Source: Planctomycetota bacterium
GTDB lineage: Bacteria; Planctomycetota; UBA8742; UBA2392
Direction of reading: 5' to 3'
Assembly: GCA_025993795.1 (NCBI GenBank)
Contig: JAMQHL010000070.1
Span: forward strand, 39,832 to 103,831
DNA: 64,000 nucleotides
Part shown: positions 16,191 to 24,563 of the stretch, in pieces
How positions within the stretch are numbered: the first letter of the stretch is position 1
Layout of the letters: each line of letters opens with the position of its first letter
Notes under the pieces: generated by a model
Told to the model about the DNA's origin: nothing
Databases searched by the model: none
What the model saw: only the letters and a program-made list of their open reading frames with translations
Made by a program: the position numbers and the translations under genes

Positions 16191-17438
16191 ATGAGATTAC
16201 GACTGCTGCTGGCGCTTTCCGGAATGCTGCTGCTTGCGGCTTGCCCGCAAGATGAAGAAAAAGACCCGGCGCTTGAGCCCGTGGAGTTCACACCCGGCGT
16301 CGCAGTTGCCGAGCCCGCTACCCCGACCAACGCCGCCATCGAAGTTGCAGTGGCATACGACGGAACACGCACCCACCTTGTCTATTGCCAGAACGACGGC
16401 GCCGGCGACCACGACATCATGTACACGGCGCGCGTCGGCGCGGGCAGCTTTGCCTTGCCGGCCCCCGTGTTTCCGGGCTCCGTAGTCGATAGCCGCGAAC
16501 CACACGTCTGCCTTGACGGTACCGGCACACTGCACATCGTGTGGGAAGAAGGCACGTCGCCCAACCGCGAGATTTACTACGCCACGATCAACGCCAGCGG
16601 CTCCATCAGCGCCGCCACGCCCCTGACCGCAACCACCGAAGACGAAGCCAACCCCCGGGTGCACGTGGACAGCACCAATCGTGTCCATGTCGTCTGGGAG
16701 GGCTCAACGCCGCCGCCTACCCCCACCAGCAGCATCTTTTATCGTCGCACACAGGCCTCGGTGTTCCTTGCCGCAGTAGTTCTGCCCAAGGCCAACGGCA
16801 GTCAGCCCGCGGAGATGCCTGACATCTGCACCGATGCCGGCGACCGCGTGTATGTGGTCTGGTCTGAGCAAAATGGCAGCGCACGCAACATCCGGCTGCT
16901 GCGCAGCGACGACAATGGCGCCAACTTCGGCGCCACGGGCAACGGATTTGCGGCCCACGGCGGGGTTGACCTTACCCAGCCCCGCATCGCAGGCGGCACC
17001 GACGGCGAGATCTTTCTGGTCTTTATCGGGCAGGACAGCCAGGGCGAGCGCGCGGTGTTTGCCACGTTCACCCGCACCGGCTATTCCATGGCAAGCCCTG
17101 GCCAGCTTTCGAACAACCAGACCGGCGGCATCCGTGACCCCAGCATCGCGGTACACGAACAGAGCAACGGCCAGTTCACCGTGGTCGTCGCCTGGAACGA
17201 TGGCGGGGCGACCGGCGGCAACATGATGGTGCATGCAAGCCACGACAGCGGCGAACACTACCCCGGCGACCCCACCGACCTGAGTCAGGGCAACACACAG
17301 CCGGCATCCAACCGCCGGCCGATGATTGCAGTGGACGATAATGAGCTGATCGCGGCCTGGGACGGGCAGCCACAGGGAGGCGGCGTGGTCCGGGCGTGGC
17401 TAAGCAACTCGAGTTACAAACTGCCGAAGAAGAAGTAG
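16191..17438 (+). CDS. Sialidase-like beta-propeller lipoprotein
   Basis: 415 aa. Lipoprotein signal with lipobox LLAAC (Cys ~19). The mature part consists of repeated blades of about 50-60 residues with the pattern hydrophobic-V-W-x-E (THLVYCQNDGAG, TLHIVWEEGTSPNREIYYA, RVHVVWEGSTPPPTPTSSIF, RVYVVWSEQNGSARNIRLL, QFTVVVAWNDGG). This is the look of BNR/sialidase-like six-bladed propellers. The catalytic arginine triad of sialidases cannot be recognised, so an enzymatic role is not claimed. Cell-envelope location; possible glycan or protein binding. Confidence 0.8.
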   Translation: MRLRLLLALSGMLLLAACPQDEEKDPALEPVEFTPGVAVAEPATPTNAAIEVAVAYDGTRTHLVYCQNDGAGDHDIMYTARVGAGSFALPAPVFPGSVVDSREPHVCLDGTGTLHIVWEEGTSPNREIYYATINASGSISAATPLTATTEDEANPRVHVDSTNRVHVVWEGSTPPPTPTSSIFYRRTQASVFLAAVVLPKANGSQPAEMPDICTDAGDRVYVVWSEQNGSARNIRLLRSDDNGANFGATGNGFAAHGGVDLTQPRIAGGTDGEIFLVFIGQDSQGERAVFATFTRTGYSMASPGQLSNNQTGGIRDPSIAVHEQSNGQFTVVVAWNDGGATGGNMMVHASHDSGEHYPGDPTDLSQGNTQPASNRRPMIAVDDNELIAAWDGQPQGGGVVRAWLSNSSYKLPKKK

Positions 17439-17513
17439 GCACCGAGACGTCGGCGGGTTGCCGTTGCGGGTGTGTGTTGCCACATCTGGCGACTCCTCGG
17501 CGGAAACGCCCCG

Positions 17514-17541
17514 TTGACACGGCGGCGCGAGTTCTTACCAT
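17514..17541 (+). promoter_or_regulatory. Sigma-70-type promoter for the TPR-alphaCTD gene
   Basis: A perfect -35 TTGACA (17514-17519), a 16-nt spacer, and -10 TACCAT (17536-17541). Transcription would start about 17548, giving a ~55-nt leader to the ATG at 17603, which also has GGAG 8 nt upstream. Confidence 0.55.
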
Positions 17542-17602
17542 TTTTGACCTTGGTTTTGGCGCCTCGTCTCTGCTGACGGGGCGACGTTCATTGGAGCCGT
17601 GA

Positions 17603-18889
17603 ATGGCCACCGCAATTGCCTCTGACTTCCTTTCCGCAATCACAGACAGCAAGAACCCTGAGATCAAGTCATTGCTGGATCTGCGAGATCAGCTGCTGCA
17701 GGACCCGGCGATGAAGAAGCACGCCGAGGGCGCGCTTGACTCCTGGAACGCATCGCGCGAACGCCAGGGCGTTCTCCTGTACCTGTTGGGCCGCACCGAA
17801 CGTGCGCTGGCTGTGCTTGAAACCGAGGCCGGTAGCGCGCTGGGCAAGCACTTTCTGGCACGTTCCCTGGTGGCCGGCGGCTATTACGCCCGCGCCGAGG
17901 AAATCCTGTCCGCAGAATGGAAGAGCGGCAAATCGTTCGAGACCGGCATGCCGCTGTTCCGGGCGCTGGTGATGCAGGGAAAACTTGATGAAGCCGAAAA
18001 GATCATCAAGGGCGTCAAGGAAGACAACGCCGCTGTCAAGGCCGCACGCATTGAACTGTTGATGCGCGACGGCAAGCTGCAGGAAGCCATGGACCTTGTG
18101 GTTCCGCTGCACGAGCAGCAGGGCCACGACCGCAACGTCGCATTCGTGTACGCGCTGGTTGCCCAGGCGGCAGGCGACGACGACGCCGCCCGCCGCGCCT
18201 ATGAACAGATCGCGCAGCGCCCACCCGTGTCCGCCGATGTGCTGATCAACCTTGGCACCATCTACGAAGATGAAGGCCTGTGGGAGCTGGCCATCAAGTG
18301 CTACGAGACCGTGCTGCGTGAATACCCATGGCACCGTCGCGCCAAGCTGTTCAAGCGCGATGCCGAGGCCAGTCGCAACATGTACTACGACGAAGACCGT
18401 GAGCGCAAGGAAGACAAGCGCCTGCAGATCCTTCGTACACCGGTCACTGACTTTGAGCTGTCGGTGCGCTCGCGCAATTGCCTGCAGAAGATGAAGATCG
18501 ACACGCTGGGCGACCTGATCCTGAAGACCGAGATCGAGCTGCTCAGCTACAAGAACTTCGGCGAGACCAGCCTGCAGGAAATAAAGGCAATCCTTGGCTC
18601 AAAAGGCCTGCGCCTTGGCATGCGCACCGAAGAGGCGCTCGCTTACACGCCGCCCGAAGACGGCAGCGTGCCGGTGCCGCCGGTCGACGACACACTTACC
18701 CAGTCGATTGACGCACTTGAGTTGTCCGTGCGCTCGCGCCGCTGCATGGAACGACTTGGCATCAAGACCATCGGCGACCTGGTCGAAAAGACAGAGGCAG
18801 AGCTGCTGGCTGCGCCGAACTTTGGCCAGACGTCGCTGAACGAAGTGCGCCAGAAACTGGCAGAGCTGAACATGTCCATCCAGGCCTGA
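17603..18889 (+). CDS. TPR-like protein with two RNA polymerase alpha-CTD-like domains
   Basis: 428 aa. Residues ~1-260 are helical repeats of TPR type (VLLYLLGRTERALAVLE, INLGTIYEDEGLWELAIKCY). Two copies of the RNA polymerase alpha-subunit C-terminal fold follow: about 281-340 (ELSVRSRNCLQKMKIDTLGD ... NFGETSLQEIKAIL) and about 367-426 (ELSVRSRRCMERLGIKTIGD ... NFGQTSLNEVRQKL). Both keep the LSVRSRNCL and GxTSLxEI cores used by alphaCTD to contact UP-element DNA and activators. Proteins of this design are known from Planctomycetota genomes and are a lineage hint. The role, perhaps transcription modulation, is not established. Own promoter with perfect TTGACA. Confidence 0.85.
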   Translation: MATAIASDFLSAITDSKNPEIKSLLDLRDQLLQDPAMKKHAEGALDSWNASRERQGVLLYLLGRTERALAVLETEAGSALGKHFLARSLVAGGYYARAEEILSAEWKSGKSFETGMPLFRALVMQGKLDEAEKIIKGVKEDNAAVKAARIELLMRDGKLQEAMDLVVPLHEQQGHDRNVAFVYALVAQAAGDDDAARRAYEQIAQRPPVSADVLINLGTIYEDEGLWELAIKCYETVLREYPWHRRAKLFKRDAEASRNMYYDEDRERKEDKRLQILRTPVTDFELSVRSRNCLQKMKIDTLGDLILKTEIELLSYKNFGETSLQEIKAILGSKGLRLGMRTEEALAYTPPEDGSVPVPPVDDTLTQSIDALELSVRSRRCMERLGIKTIGDLVEKTEAELLAAPNFGQTSLNEVRQKLAELNMSIQA

Positions 18890-18988
18890 GGCCGTGGTGG
18901 CGCTTGAGCGGTCCGTCGAGGCAGGTCACGGATTTTTGCAGGCTCAGGTCAATGCGTTTGCCGGCGATGACGCTTGACCCTCGACTTG

Positions 18989-19014
18989 GGGCAGGCTGCG
19001 CTTGCAGCTTGCCC
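18989..19014 (+). other. Hairpin between the alphaCTD protein and the kinase gene
   Basis: GGGCAGGCTGC pairs with GCAGCTTGCCC (one G-U pair) around a GCTT loop. No U-tract follows, so it is a weak terminator or an RNA structure. The 168-bp gap contains nothing else recognisable. Confidence 0.35.
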
Positions 19015-19057
19015 GTCCATCTGAGGAATTCCCAGCGTTGCGGTTACGGGTGGCACA

Positions 19058-20359
19058 ATGGCGGATGGGGTAGAGACCGTTACCGACCCGCTGGAGTTCC
19101 GCGAAGGCCGCGGCACACTCGACTTCGGCGTGTTGGCACTGCGCAACGGCCTGCTCACACCTGAGCAACTGGACATCGTCCGCGCCAAGCAAGCTGCCAG
19201 CGCCAACCTGGGCGAAAACCGCACGCTCAAGGACATCATTCTGGCCGACCAGATGATGACCGAAGAGCAGGCGCAGCGTGTCGAGCGCGCACAGGCCCAG
19301 CTTACCCAGGACCGCGAACGCAAGCAGGACCTCAAGTTCAAGGGCTATGAAATCATCAGCACGCTCGGCGAAGGCGGCCTGGGCAGCGTGTTCAAGGCGC
19401 GCCAGGTAAGCCTGAACCGCCTGGTCGCCCTGAAAGTGCTGCACAACCAGTGGATCACCGACGACGAGTTCCGCAAACGCTTTGTGCTGGAAGCACGCAT
19501 CGTCGGCAAACTCAGCCACCAGAACCTGATCCAGGTCTATGACGTCGGCCGTGAAGCCGACTACTACTACTTCAGCATGGAGTACGTCGACGGCCGCACC
19601 GTGGAGGAACTGATCCGCGAGTCGCCGCGCCGCCAGATGGAAATCGGCCGCGCCGTGGAGTTGCTGATCCAGACCCTGCGCGCGATCAACTACTACAAAG
19701 ATGTTGACATCGTCCACCGCGACATCAAGCCCAGCAACATCATGGTCACGCGCGGCGGTTTGGTGAAGCTGGGCGACTTCGGGTTTGTGAAAAGCAAACT
19801 GGACAAAGAGCTCGGCTATGAGGGCATGGTGCTGGGCACGCCCGACTATATCGCGCCGGAACAGGCGATGGGCAAGGACGACGTCGACTATCGCGCCGAC
19901 ATCTACAGCCTGGGCGCGACTTTCTATCACATGCTGACCGGCCGCCCCATGTACGAGGGTACGCCTTCGCGCGTTATGCTGGCCCATACCCGCGAGCCCA
20001 TGCCTGACCCGCGCACCTATCGCCCAAGCCTGACCGAGGACGTGGTTGCTGTGCTGCAGCGCATGCTGGCCAAAGACCCCAACCAGCGCTACGCGAACAT
20101 CAACAACCTGTTCGCGGACCTGGAAAATCTGCGCGACACCCACAAGCCCAAGCTGCCCAGCAAGTACGAGATCGGCAAGTCCAGCATCATGCGCGCGCTG
20201 AACATCGAGAAGAGCCGCCACGCCGAGATCCAGGCAAAGATCAAAGTCGCGGAAGACAAGGCCGCGGCCGCCCTCGCGGGCTCGCGCGTCGCGTGGGGCG
20301 TGGCCGCCGGCGCAGCCATCGCCGCCGTCACGTTCCTGATTCTCTGGCTCACGCGATAA
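19058..20359 (+). CDS. Membrane Ser/Thr protein kinase with N-terminal helical modules
   Basis: 433 aa. Residues ~20-90 hold two copies of a helical element (VLALRNGLLTPEQLDIVRAK, then DIILADQMMTEEQAQRVERA) resembling N-terminal modules of many Planctomycetota kinases. The Hanks-type kinase domain (~96-350) has GEGGLGSVFKA, the VALK lysine, [24 protein letters not shown] and RADIYSLG, so it looks fully active. A final transmembrane helix (VAAGAAIAAVTFLILWLTR) ends the protein, placing the kinase in the cytoplasm on a C-terminal anchor. No extracellular sensor domain. Convergent with aroA. No clear ribosome site. Confidence 0.92.
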   Translation: MADGVETVTDPLEFREGRGTLDFGVLALRNGLLTPEQLDIVRAKQAASANLGENRTLKDIILADQMMTEEQAQRVERAQAQLTQDRERKQDLKFKGYEIISTLGEGGLGSVFKARQVSLNRLVALKVLHNQWITDDEFRKRFVLEARIVGKLSHQNLIQVYDVGREADYYYFSMEYVDGRTVEELIRESPRRQMEIGRAVELLIQTLRAINYYKDVDIVHRDIKPSNIMVTRGGLVKLGDFGFVKSKLDKELGYEGMVLGTPDYIAPEQAMGKDDVDYRADIYSLGATFYHMLTGRPMYEGTPSRVMLAHTREPMPDPRTYRPSLTEDVVAVLQRMLAKDPNQRYANINNLFADLENLRDTHKPKLPSKYEIGKSSIMRALNIEKSRHAEIQAKIKVAEDKAAAALAGSRVAWGVAAGAAIAAVTFLILWLTR

Positions 20360-20385
20360 CACGCGGCCGGGTGAGCACACCGGTG

Positions 20386-21717
20386 CTACGCAAGGCGCTG
20401 CCAGTACTCCCAGAACGCCGGGAAGCTCTTGGACACACACTCCGGGTTCTCGATGGCCAGCGGTAGCCGCAGGCTCGCCACTGCGAAGCTCATGGCCATG
20501 CGGTGATCATCGTAGGTTCGAATGCTTACCCGTCGTTCGCGCTTCGGGCTCCTGTTTCCAAGCCCGTCGATCTCCAGCCAATCCGAACCGGCCCGTGTGA
20601 TCACACCCAGTTTGGCTAACTCGGCTTGCAGTGCGGCAATGCGGTCGGTTTCCTTGACCCGCAGCGTCGACAGGCCAGTAAGGCGTGAAGTGCCTTCCGC
20701 GAACGCACACACTACCGCCAGTGTCTGGGCACAGTCAGGCAACGCCGACAGGCCGGCGTCAATCGCCTGCAACGGCGATGCTTGCGTCGCGCGGGAAACC
20801 CCCAACCCGTTTGGAAACTCCAGCACTTCGCAGCCCATGCGCTCGAGAAGATCCACAAAACGCACGTCGCCCTGCACGTCTTGACGCGTCAAGCCATCGA
20901 TCACGCACTTGCCGCCGGCGACCGCAGCCGCGCCCCAGAAGTAGCTCGCCGCTGTGCCATCCGGCGGCACGCGATAGGTGCTGCGGGCGTCTAGCCTTTG
21001 GTCGCCGGACATCCTGTCCGGCAACTCCGGCTTCACGACGAAGCGGCGATAGCCCTCCCGCACTACGCCAACACCAAACGCTGCCATGACTTGCAGCGTG
21101 ATGTCCACATAGGGCTTGCTGACCAGCTCTCCTTCAATCTCGATTTCGACACCCGCGCCTCTCGTGGGTGCCACCATCAAGAGTGCTGAAAGGAACTGGC
21201 TGCTCACGTCCCCGCGCAGGGCGCACTTGCCGCCCCGCAGAGACGCCCCCTCAATCGCCAGCGGCACACATCCCGGCTGGCCGCGCCCGTCAACCACGGC
21301 ACCAAGCTGCCGCAGCGCGCCCAGCAACTCCCCCATGGGCCGCTGCCGCATGCGCGCGTTGCCATCCAGCACAAAGCGTCCCGGCACCACAGTCAGCAGC
21401 GCGCAGGCAAAGCGCGTGGCTGTGCCGGCGGCGCCGGTGTAAATCTGCGTCACATGCGGCCCTGCAACGGGCCTCGACGGCGGTTCCAGCCGGACCTCAG
21501 TGGAAAGCGGGTTCAGGCGTGTCACACGCCAGCCCAGGTCGCTAAGCACGTTCAACATGATCGCGGTGTCATCTGCCGGCGAAATGTTCTGAATCGTGCA
21601 GGTCGCCCCCCGCAAAGCGGCGCACACGATGGCCCGGTTGGCAAAGGACTTCGACCCCGGCAGTTCAAGCCGCGCGTCAATGGGCCGGTCTGCCGGTTGC
21701 AGGGTTTGGGTCGTCAT
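20386..21717 (-). CDS. aroA: 3-phosphoshikimate 1-carboxyvinyltransferase (EPSP synthase)
   Basis: 443 aa. Shikimate-pathway enzyme joining PEP to shikimate 3-phosphate. Motifs: LPGSKSFANRA, YTGAAGTATRF (PEP/glyphosate loop), RQRPMGELL, SSQFLSALLM, the catalytic-Asp segment LPDCAQTLAV, KETDRIAALQAELAKLG and TYDDHRMAMSFA. Between the last two, an unusual basic stretch GNRSPKRERRVS interrupts an otherwise conserved region and coincides with a dispersed DNA repeat (see 20529-20562). Last gene of the minus-strand array starting at pilM; 14 bp after the cysteine desulfurase gene. Confidence 0.94.
   Translation of the reverse strand: MTTQTLQPADRPIDARLELPGSKSFANRAIVCAALRGATCTIQNISPADDTAIMLNVLSDLGWRVTRLNPLSTEVRLEPPSRPVAGPHVTQIYTGAAGTATRFACALLTVVPGRFVLDGNARMRQRPMGELLGALRQLGAVVDGRGQPGCVPLAIEGASLRGGKCALRGDVSSQFLSALLMVAPTRGAGVEIEIEGELVSKPYVDITLQVMAAFGVGVVREGYRRFVVKPELPDRMSGDQRLDARSTYRVPPDGTAASYFWGAAAVAGGKCVIDGLTRQDVQGDVRFVDLLERMGCEVLEFPNGLGVSRATQASPLQAIDAGLSALPDCAQTLAVVCAFAEGTSRLTGLSTLRVKETDRIAALQAELAKLGVITRAGSDWLEIDGLGNRSPKRERRVSIRTYDDHRMAMSFAVASLRLPLAIENPECVSKSFPAFWEYWQRLA
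20529..20562. repeat. Dispersed repeat copy lying in frame inside aroA
   Basis: 34 bp with 28 identities to 63719-63752 and about 19 of 23 core bases matching 50128-50151. Core: CGTCGYTYGCGCT, two variable bases, then GGGCTCCTGTTT. Here it is read in frame as part of the basic insertion of EPSP synthase. Confidence 0.5.
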
Positions 21718-21731
21718 TCGTGTCGGGGCTG

Positions 21732-22889
21732 CTAACCCAGGCCCCTCAGGTGCTTGTAGTTAGCCACGCAAAGGTCGGCGAGGCCGTTGACCTGCTCGTC
21801 CGTAATGTCCGGACCGAACGAGAACCTGATGCAGCCGATCGCGTCTTCCCAGGTTAAGCCCATCGCTGCCAACACATGGCTGGGGTCGGTCTCGCCGGGC
21901 GCGCAGGCGCTGCCCAGCCCGACGCAGTAGCCAGCTTCGCCAAGCTGGATGGCCATCGCCTGGCCTTCGATGTGAAGGAAGCTGATGTTGCTGATGTTTG
22001 GCAGCCGCGGCGCGCCTGCGCCATTGATGCGGACGTTATCGCCCAACGCCTTGGACAGCATTTCTTCAAGGCGGTTGCGCAGCGCCTCGACGCGTGGCCA
22101 TGCGCGCTCACGCTCGGCGTCGGCAAGTTCCATGGCAACGGCAAGTGCAGCCATGCCGCTGAGGTTCTCGGTGCCTGCGCGGTAGCCCCATTCCTGTGGG
22201 CCGCCGATGATCACGGGCGCCAGGCGATTGGTCATTTCGTTGTACAGGATGCCCGTGCCCTTGGGGCCGCCGAACTTGGCGCCGGCGAGCGTCAGCAGGT
22301 CGGCGCCGATTTCTTTTGGATTCACCGGGAGCTTCCAGAATGCCTGCACCGCGTCGCAGTGGTATTTTGCGCCCGCGGCGTGGGCGATCTTTGCCACTTC
22401 GTGCACAGGTTGCAGCACGCCGGTCTCGTTATTGGCGTACATCACGCTGACAAGCGCGGTTCGCTCGCTGACCACACGGCGCAGGGCATCCAGTTCAATC
22501 ACGCCATCAGCGCTCACGGGCGCGTAGTGTACGCGCGCTCCCGCGCGCTCCAGGCGCTGAGCTTCAAGCAGCACGGCGTGGTGTTCAATGGCGCTGATCA
22601 CCAGCTCGTTCCGCGGGGCCTTGGCGGCGGCCAGCATGCCGCGCAGGGCGAGTACGTCGCTTTCCGTGCCGCCGCTTGTGAACACGATTTCGCGAGGGTC
22701 GGCACCGATCGCGCGCCCCATGCGGTCGTGCAGGTCATACAGGTGCTTCTTGGCAATGTAGGCCAGCGGGTGGTGCGCGCCGGGGTTTGCGTAATGCCCT
22801 GTCGCGAACTCGGCGAACGCAGCCAACGCCTCAGGCCGGCACGGCGTGCCGGCAGCGTAATCGCAGTATATGTATGACTTGGTGCTCAC
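21732..22889 (-). CDS. Cysteine desulfurase (NifS/IscS family)
   Basis: 385 aa. PLP-dependent enzyme releasing sulfur from cysteine for Fe-S clusters and tRNA thiolation. Visible: FTSGGTESDVLAL, EHHAV, YANNETGVLQP, HCDAVQAFWKLPV, the PLP-lysine segment LAGAKFGGPKGTG, YRAGTEN, and the mobile active-site loop GLGSACAPGETDPSHVL with the catalytic Cys. The histidine usually next to the PLP lysine (SxHK) is Ala here (GAK). Its first codon overlaps the end of the 4Fe-4S protein gene by 4 nt, suggesting they are made together. Confidence 0.93.
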   Translation of the reverse strand: MSTKSYIYCDYAAGTPCRPEALAAFAEFATGHYANPGAHHPLAYIAKKHLYDLHDRMGRAIGADPREIVFTSGGTESDVLALRGMLAAAKAPRNELVISAIEHHAVLLEAQRLERAGARVHYAPVSADGVIELDALRRVVSERTALVSVMYANNETGVLQPVHEVAKIAHAAGAKYHCDAVQAFWKLPVNPKEIGADLLTLAGAKFGGPKGTGILYNEMTNRLAPVIIGGPQEWGYRAGTENLSGMAALAVAMELADAERERAWPRVEALRNRLEEMLSKALGDNVRINGAGAPRLPNISNISFLHIEGQAMAIQLGEAGYCVGLGSACAPGETDPSHVLAAMGLTWEDAIGCIRFSFGPDITDEQVNGLADLCVANYKHLRGLG

Positions 22890-23566
22890 TTGTCGCCTTT
22901 CCTGCTTCTTGCCGGCCTAGGCAGCACAACGATGCTTGGCGGCTTGGTTGGGCAGGCGTGCACGCACAAGCCGCAGCCGGTGCAGATACGGCTGTCAACT
23001 TTGGGCACGGTGCCGTCGAAGTCAATGGCGTTGGGCTCAAGCGGGCACGCGTCCTGGCAGGCAGTGCAGGTCTTGCCCAGGTAGCCCAGGCAGGTGTCGG
23101 GCTCAATGACGGCGATGCCGATTCGAATCTCCCCCACCGGCGTTGGTTTCAATGCGCCGGTCGGGCAGGCCGCCATGCAGTCGCCGCACATGGTGCACGC
23201 CCCGTGGTTGGGTCGCAGCACCGGTGTTCCGGCTTGCGGGCCGTCGCCGTCGCGAGCGACGTGAATGACTTTCTCGGGGCAGGCCTGCACACACTTGCCA
23301 CAACGCGAGCACGCGTCGAGAAAGTCCTGCTCGTGCAGCGCACCAGGAGGCCGGAAGAACTTGCGACCATGCATGTCCGTGAAGTCTTTCGGCAGCGCCT
23401 GGTTGCGGTGCATGCCCGACTCGTACAGCTTTTGAAACAGCTCCGAATCCCAGTTCTGGACAATGCGCGAGCCGGGCACCAGCCGCGTTGCGTGCTTCAC
23501 CGCTTCGCCGGCGAGTTGCCGCATGGCGTTGCGCTTATCGGGATCGGCAGGCTTGTCGTCGGCCAT
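22886..23566 (-). CDS. Four-cluster 4Fe-4S ferredoxin-type protein (NapG-like)
   Basis: 226 aa from the ATG at 23566. Four [4Fe-4S] motifs in order: CSRCGKCVQACP, CTMCGDCMAACP, a spaced CLGYLGKTCTACQDACP, and CTGCGLCVHACPTKP. The cluster arrangement, including the long C-x7-C spacing in the third, is that of NapG/MauM-type electron-transfer proteins, but no twin-arginine signal is visible, so a cytoplasmic electron carrier is likely. The first ~60 residues are basic and unassigned. Overlaps the downstream cysteine desulfurase gene by 4 nt; the desulfurase could supply sulfur for its clusters (inference). Confidence 0.88.
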   Translation of the reverse strand: MADDKPADPDKRNAMRQLAGEAVKHATRLVPGSRIVQNWDSELFQKLYESGMHRNQALPKDFTDMHGRKFFRPPGALHEQDFLDACSRCGKCVQACPEKVIHVARDGDGPQAGTPVLRPNHGACTMCGDCMAACPTGALKPTPVGEIRIGIAVIEPDTCLGYLGKTCTACQDACPLEPNAIDFDGTVPKVDSRICTGCGLCVHACPTKPPSIVVLPRPARSRKGDK

Positions 23567-23615
23567 GGGCGCAGGATAGCGGCGCCTGAGACTCCGCGTC
23601 AGGGGGATGTATCCG

Positions 23616-24452
23616 CTACACCCACTCGAGCTCAACGTTGCTGGTGACGAAGCCGCGATCACGGCCGAGCTTCAGGAACAGGCGGGCGGCTTGCATGCCT
23701 TTGTCCCCGATATCGACCGTGTAGTCGTTCACGTACATGCCGACAAACTTGTCGGCCCTTGACCGGTCAAGGCCACGACCGTAACTGAGCGCGTAGTCCA
23801 GCGCCTCCTGCCGATGCTCAAGCGCGTACCGGATGCTGGCGCTGAAGCATTTGCTGAACTGGGCGATCACGTCGTTGCCCAGGTCCCGGCGCGCAACATT
23901 GCAGCCCAGCGGCAACGGCAGCTCGTGCTTGGTGTGCCACCATTCGCCAAGGTCCACCACCTTAAACAGCTTCAGGTCGTTGTACGTCACCTGACCTTCG
24001 TGGATGATCACACCGGCATCAACGCGGCCATCCAGCACAGCCGTCTGCACTTCGTTGAAGTTCATGTGCACCGGCTCAACGCGGTCATTGTAAAGCCGCA
24101 GCGCCAGCGTCGCGCTTGTCAGTGGTCCCGGCGTGGCAACCCTTCGGCCGTTAAGGTCCTGGGGGTTCATGGGCTCGCGCGAGACGATGATCGGCCCGTA
24201 GCGGTCGCCCATGCTTGCCCCGGCCCGTGTAATCACGTACTTGTCGGCGATGTACGGGTAGGCGTGAAAGCTGCATGCGGTCACATCCAGCTCGGCGGTC
24301 TTTGCCCGCTGGTTCAGTGTCTCAATGTCGCAGAGTTCATGCTTGATGGTCAGCCAGCCGGTGTCGATCTTGCTGTTTGCCAGCGCGTGAAACATGAATG
24401 CGTCGTCGGCGTCAGGGCTGTGCGCTACCGTAATAGTTCTGGGCTGGGGCAT
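23616..24452 (-). CDS. mqnD: 1,4-dihydroxy-6-naphthoate synthase (MqnD), futalosine pathway
   Basis: 278 aa from the ATG at 24452. Periplasmic-binding-protein fold. The MqnD signature HSPDADDAFMFHAL opens the domain, with ETLNQRA, VTACSFHAYPYIADKY, YGPIIVSRE, the GPLTSATLALRL loop and VDAGVIIHEGQ following. Converts cyclic dehypoxanthine futalosine to 1,4-dihydroxy-6-naphthoate in the alternative menaquinone route. Other mqn genes are not in the window. Lies in the array with the prenyl-diphosphate and DXS genes that would supply the menaquinone side chain. Confidence 0.93.
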   Translation of the reverse strand: MPQPRTITVAHSPDADDAFMFHALANSKIDTGWLTIKHELCDIETLNQRAKTAELDVTACSFHAYPYIADKYVITRAGASMGDRYGPIIVSREPMNPQDLNGRRVATPGPLTSATLALRLYNDRVEPVHMNFNEVQTAVLDGRVDAGVIIHEGQVTYNDLKLFKVVDLGEWWHTKHELPLPLGCNVARRDLGNDVIAQFSKCFSASIRYALEHRQEALDYALSYGRGLDRSRADKFVGMYVNDYTVDIGDKGMQAARLFLKLGRDRGFVTSNVELEWV

Positions 24453-24563
24453 GGTGCTTTGCGACGTCTGAATCGGGGGCTCAACATCGAATCCACGCCG
24501 GGAGCCCGCACACCGGCGGCCCAACCCTAGTCCCCAATCTGTGATTCGCAACCGCCAGTTGGT

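Noticed and set aside
16191..17438. Active sialidase
   Set aside because: The blades look like a sialidase-type propeller, but the arginine triad and the Tyr/Glu nucleophile pair cannot be placed, so only a beta-propeller lipoprotein is claimed.
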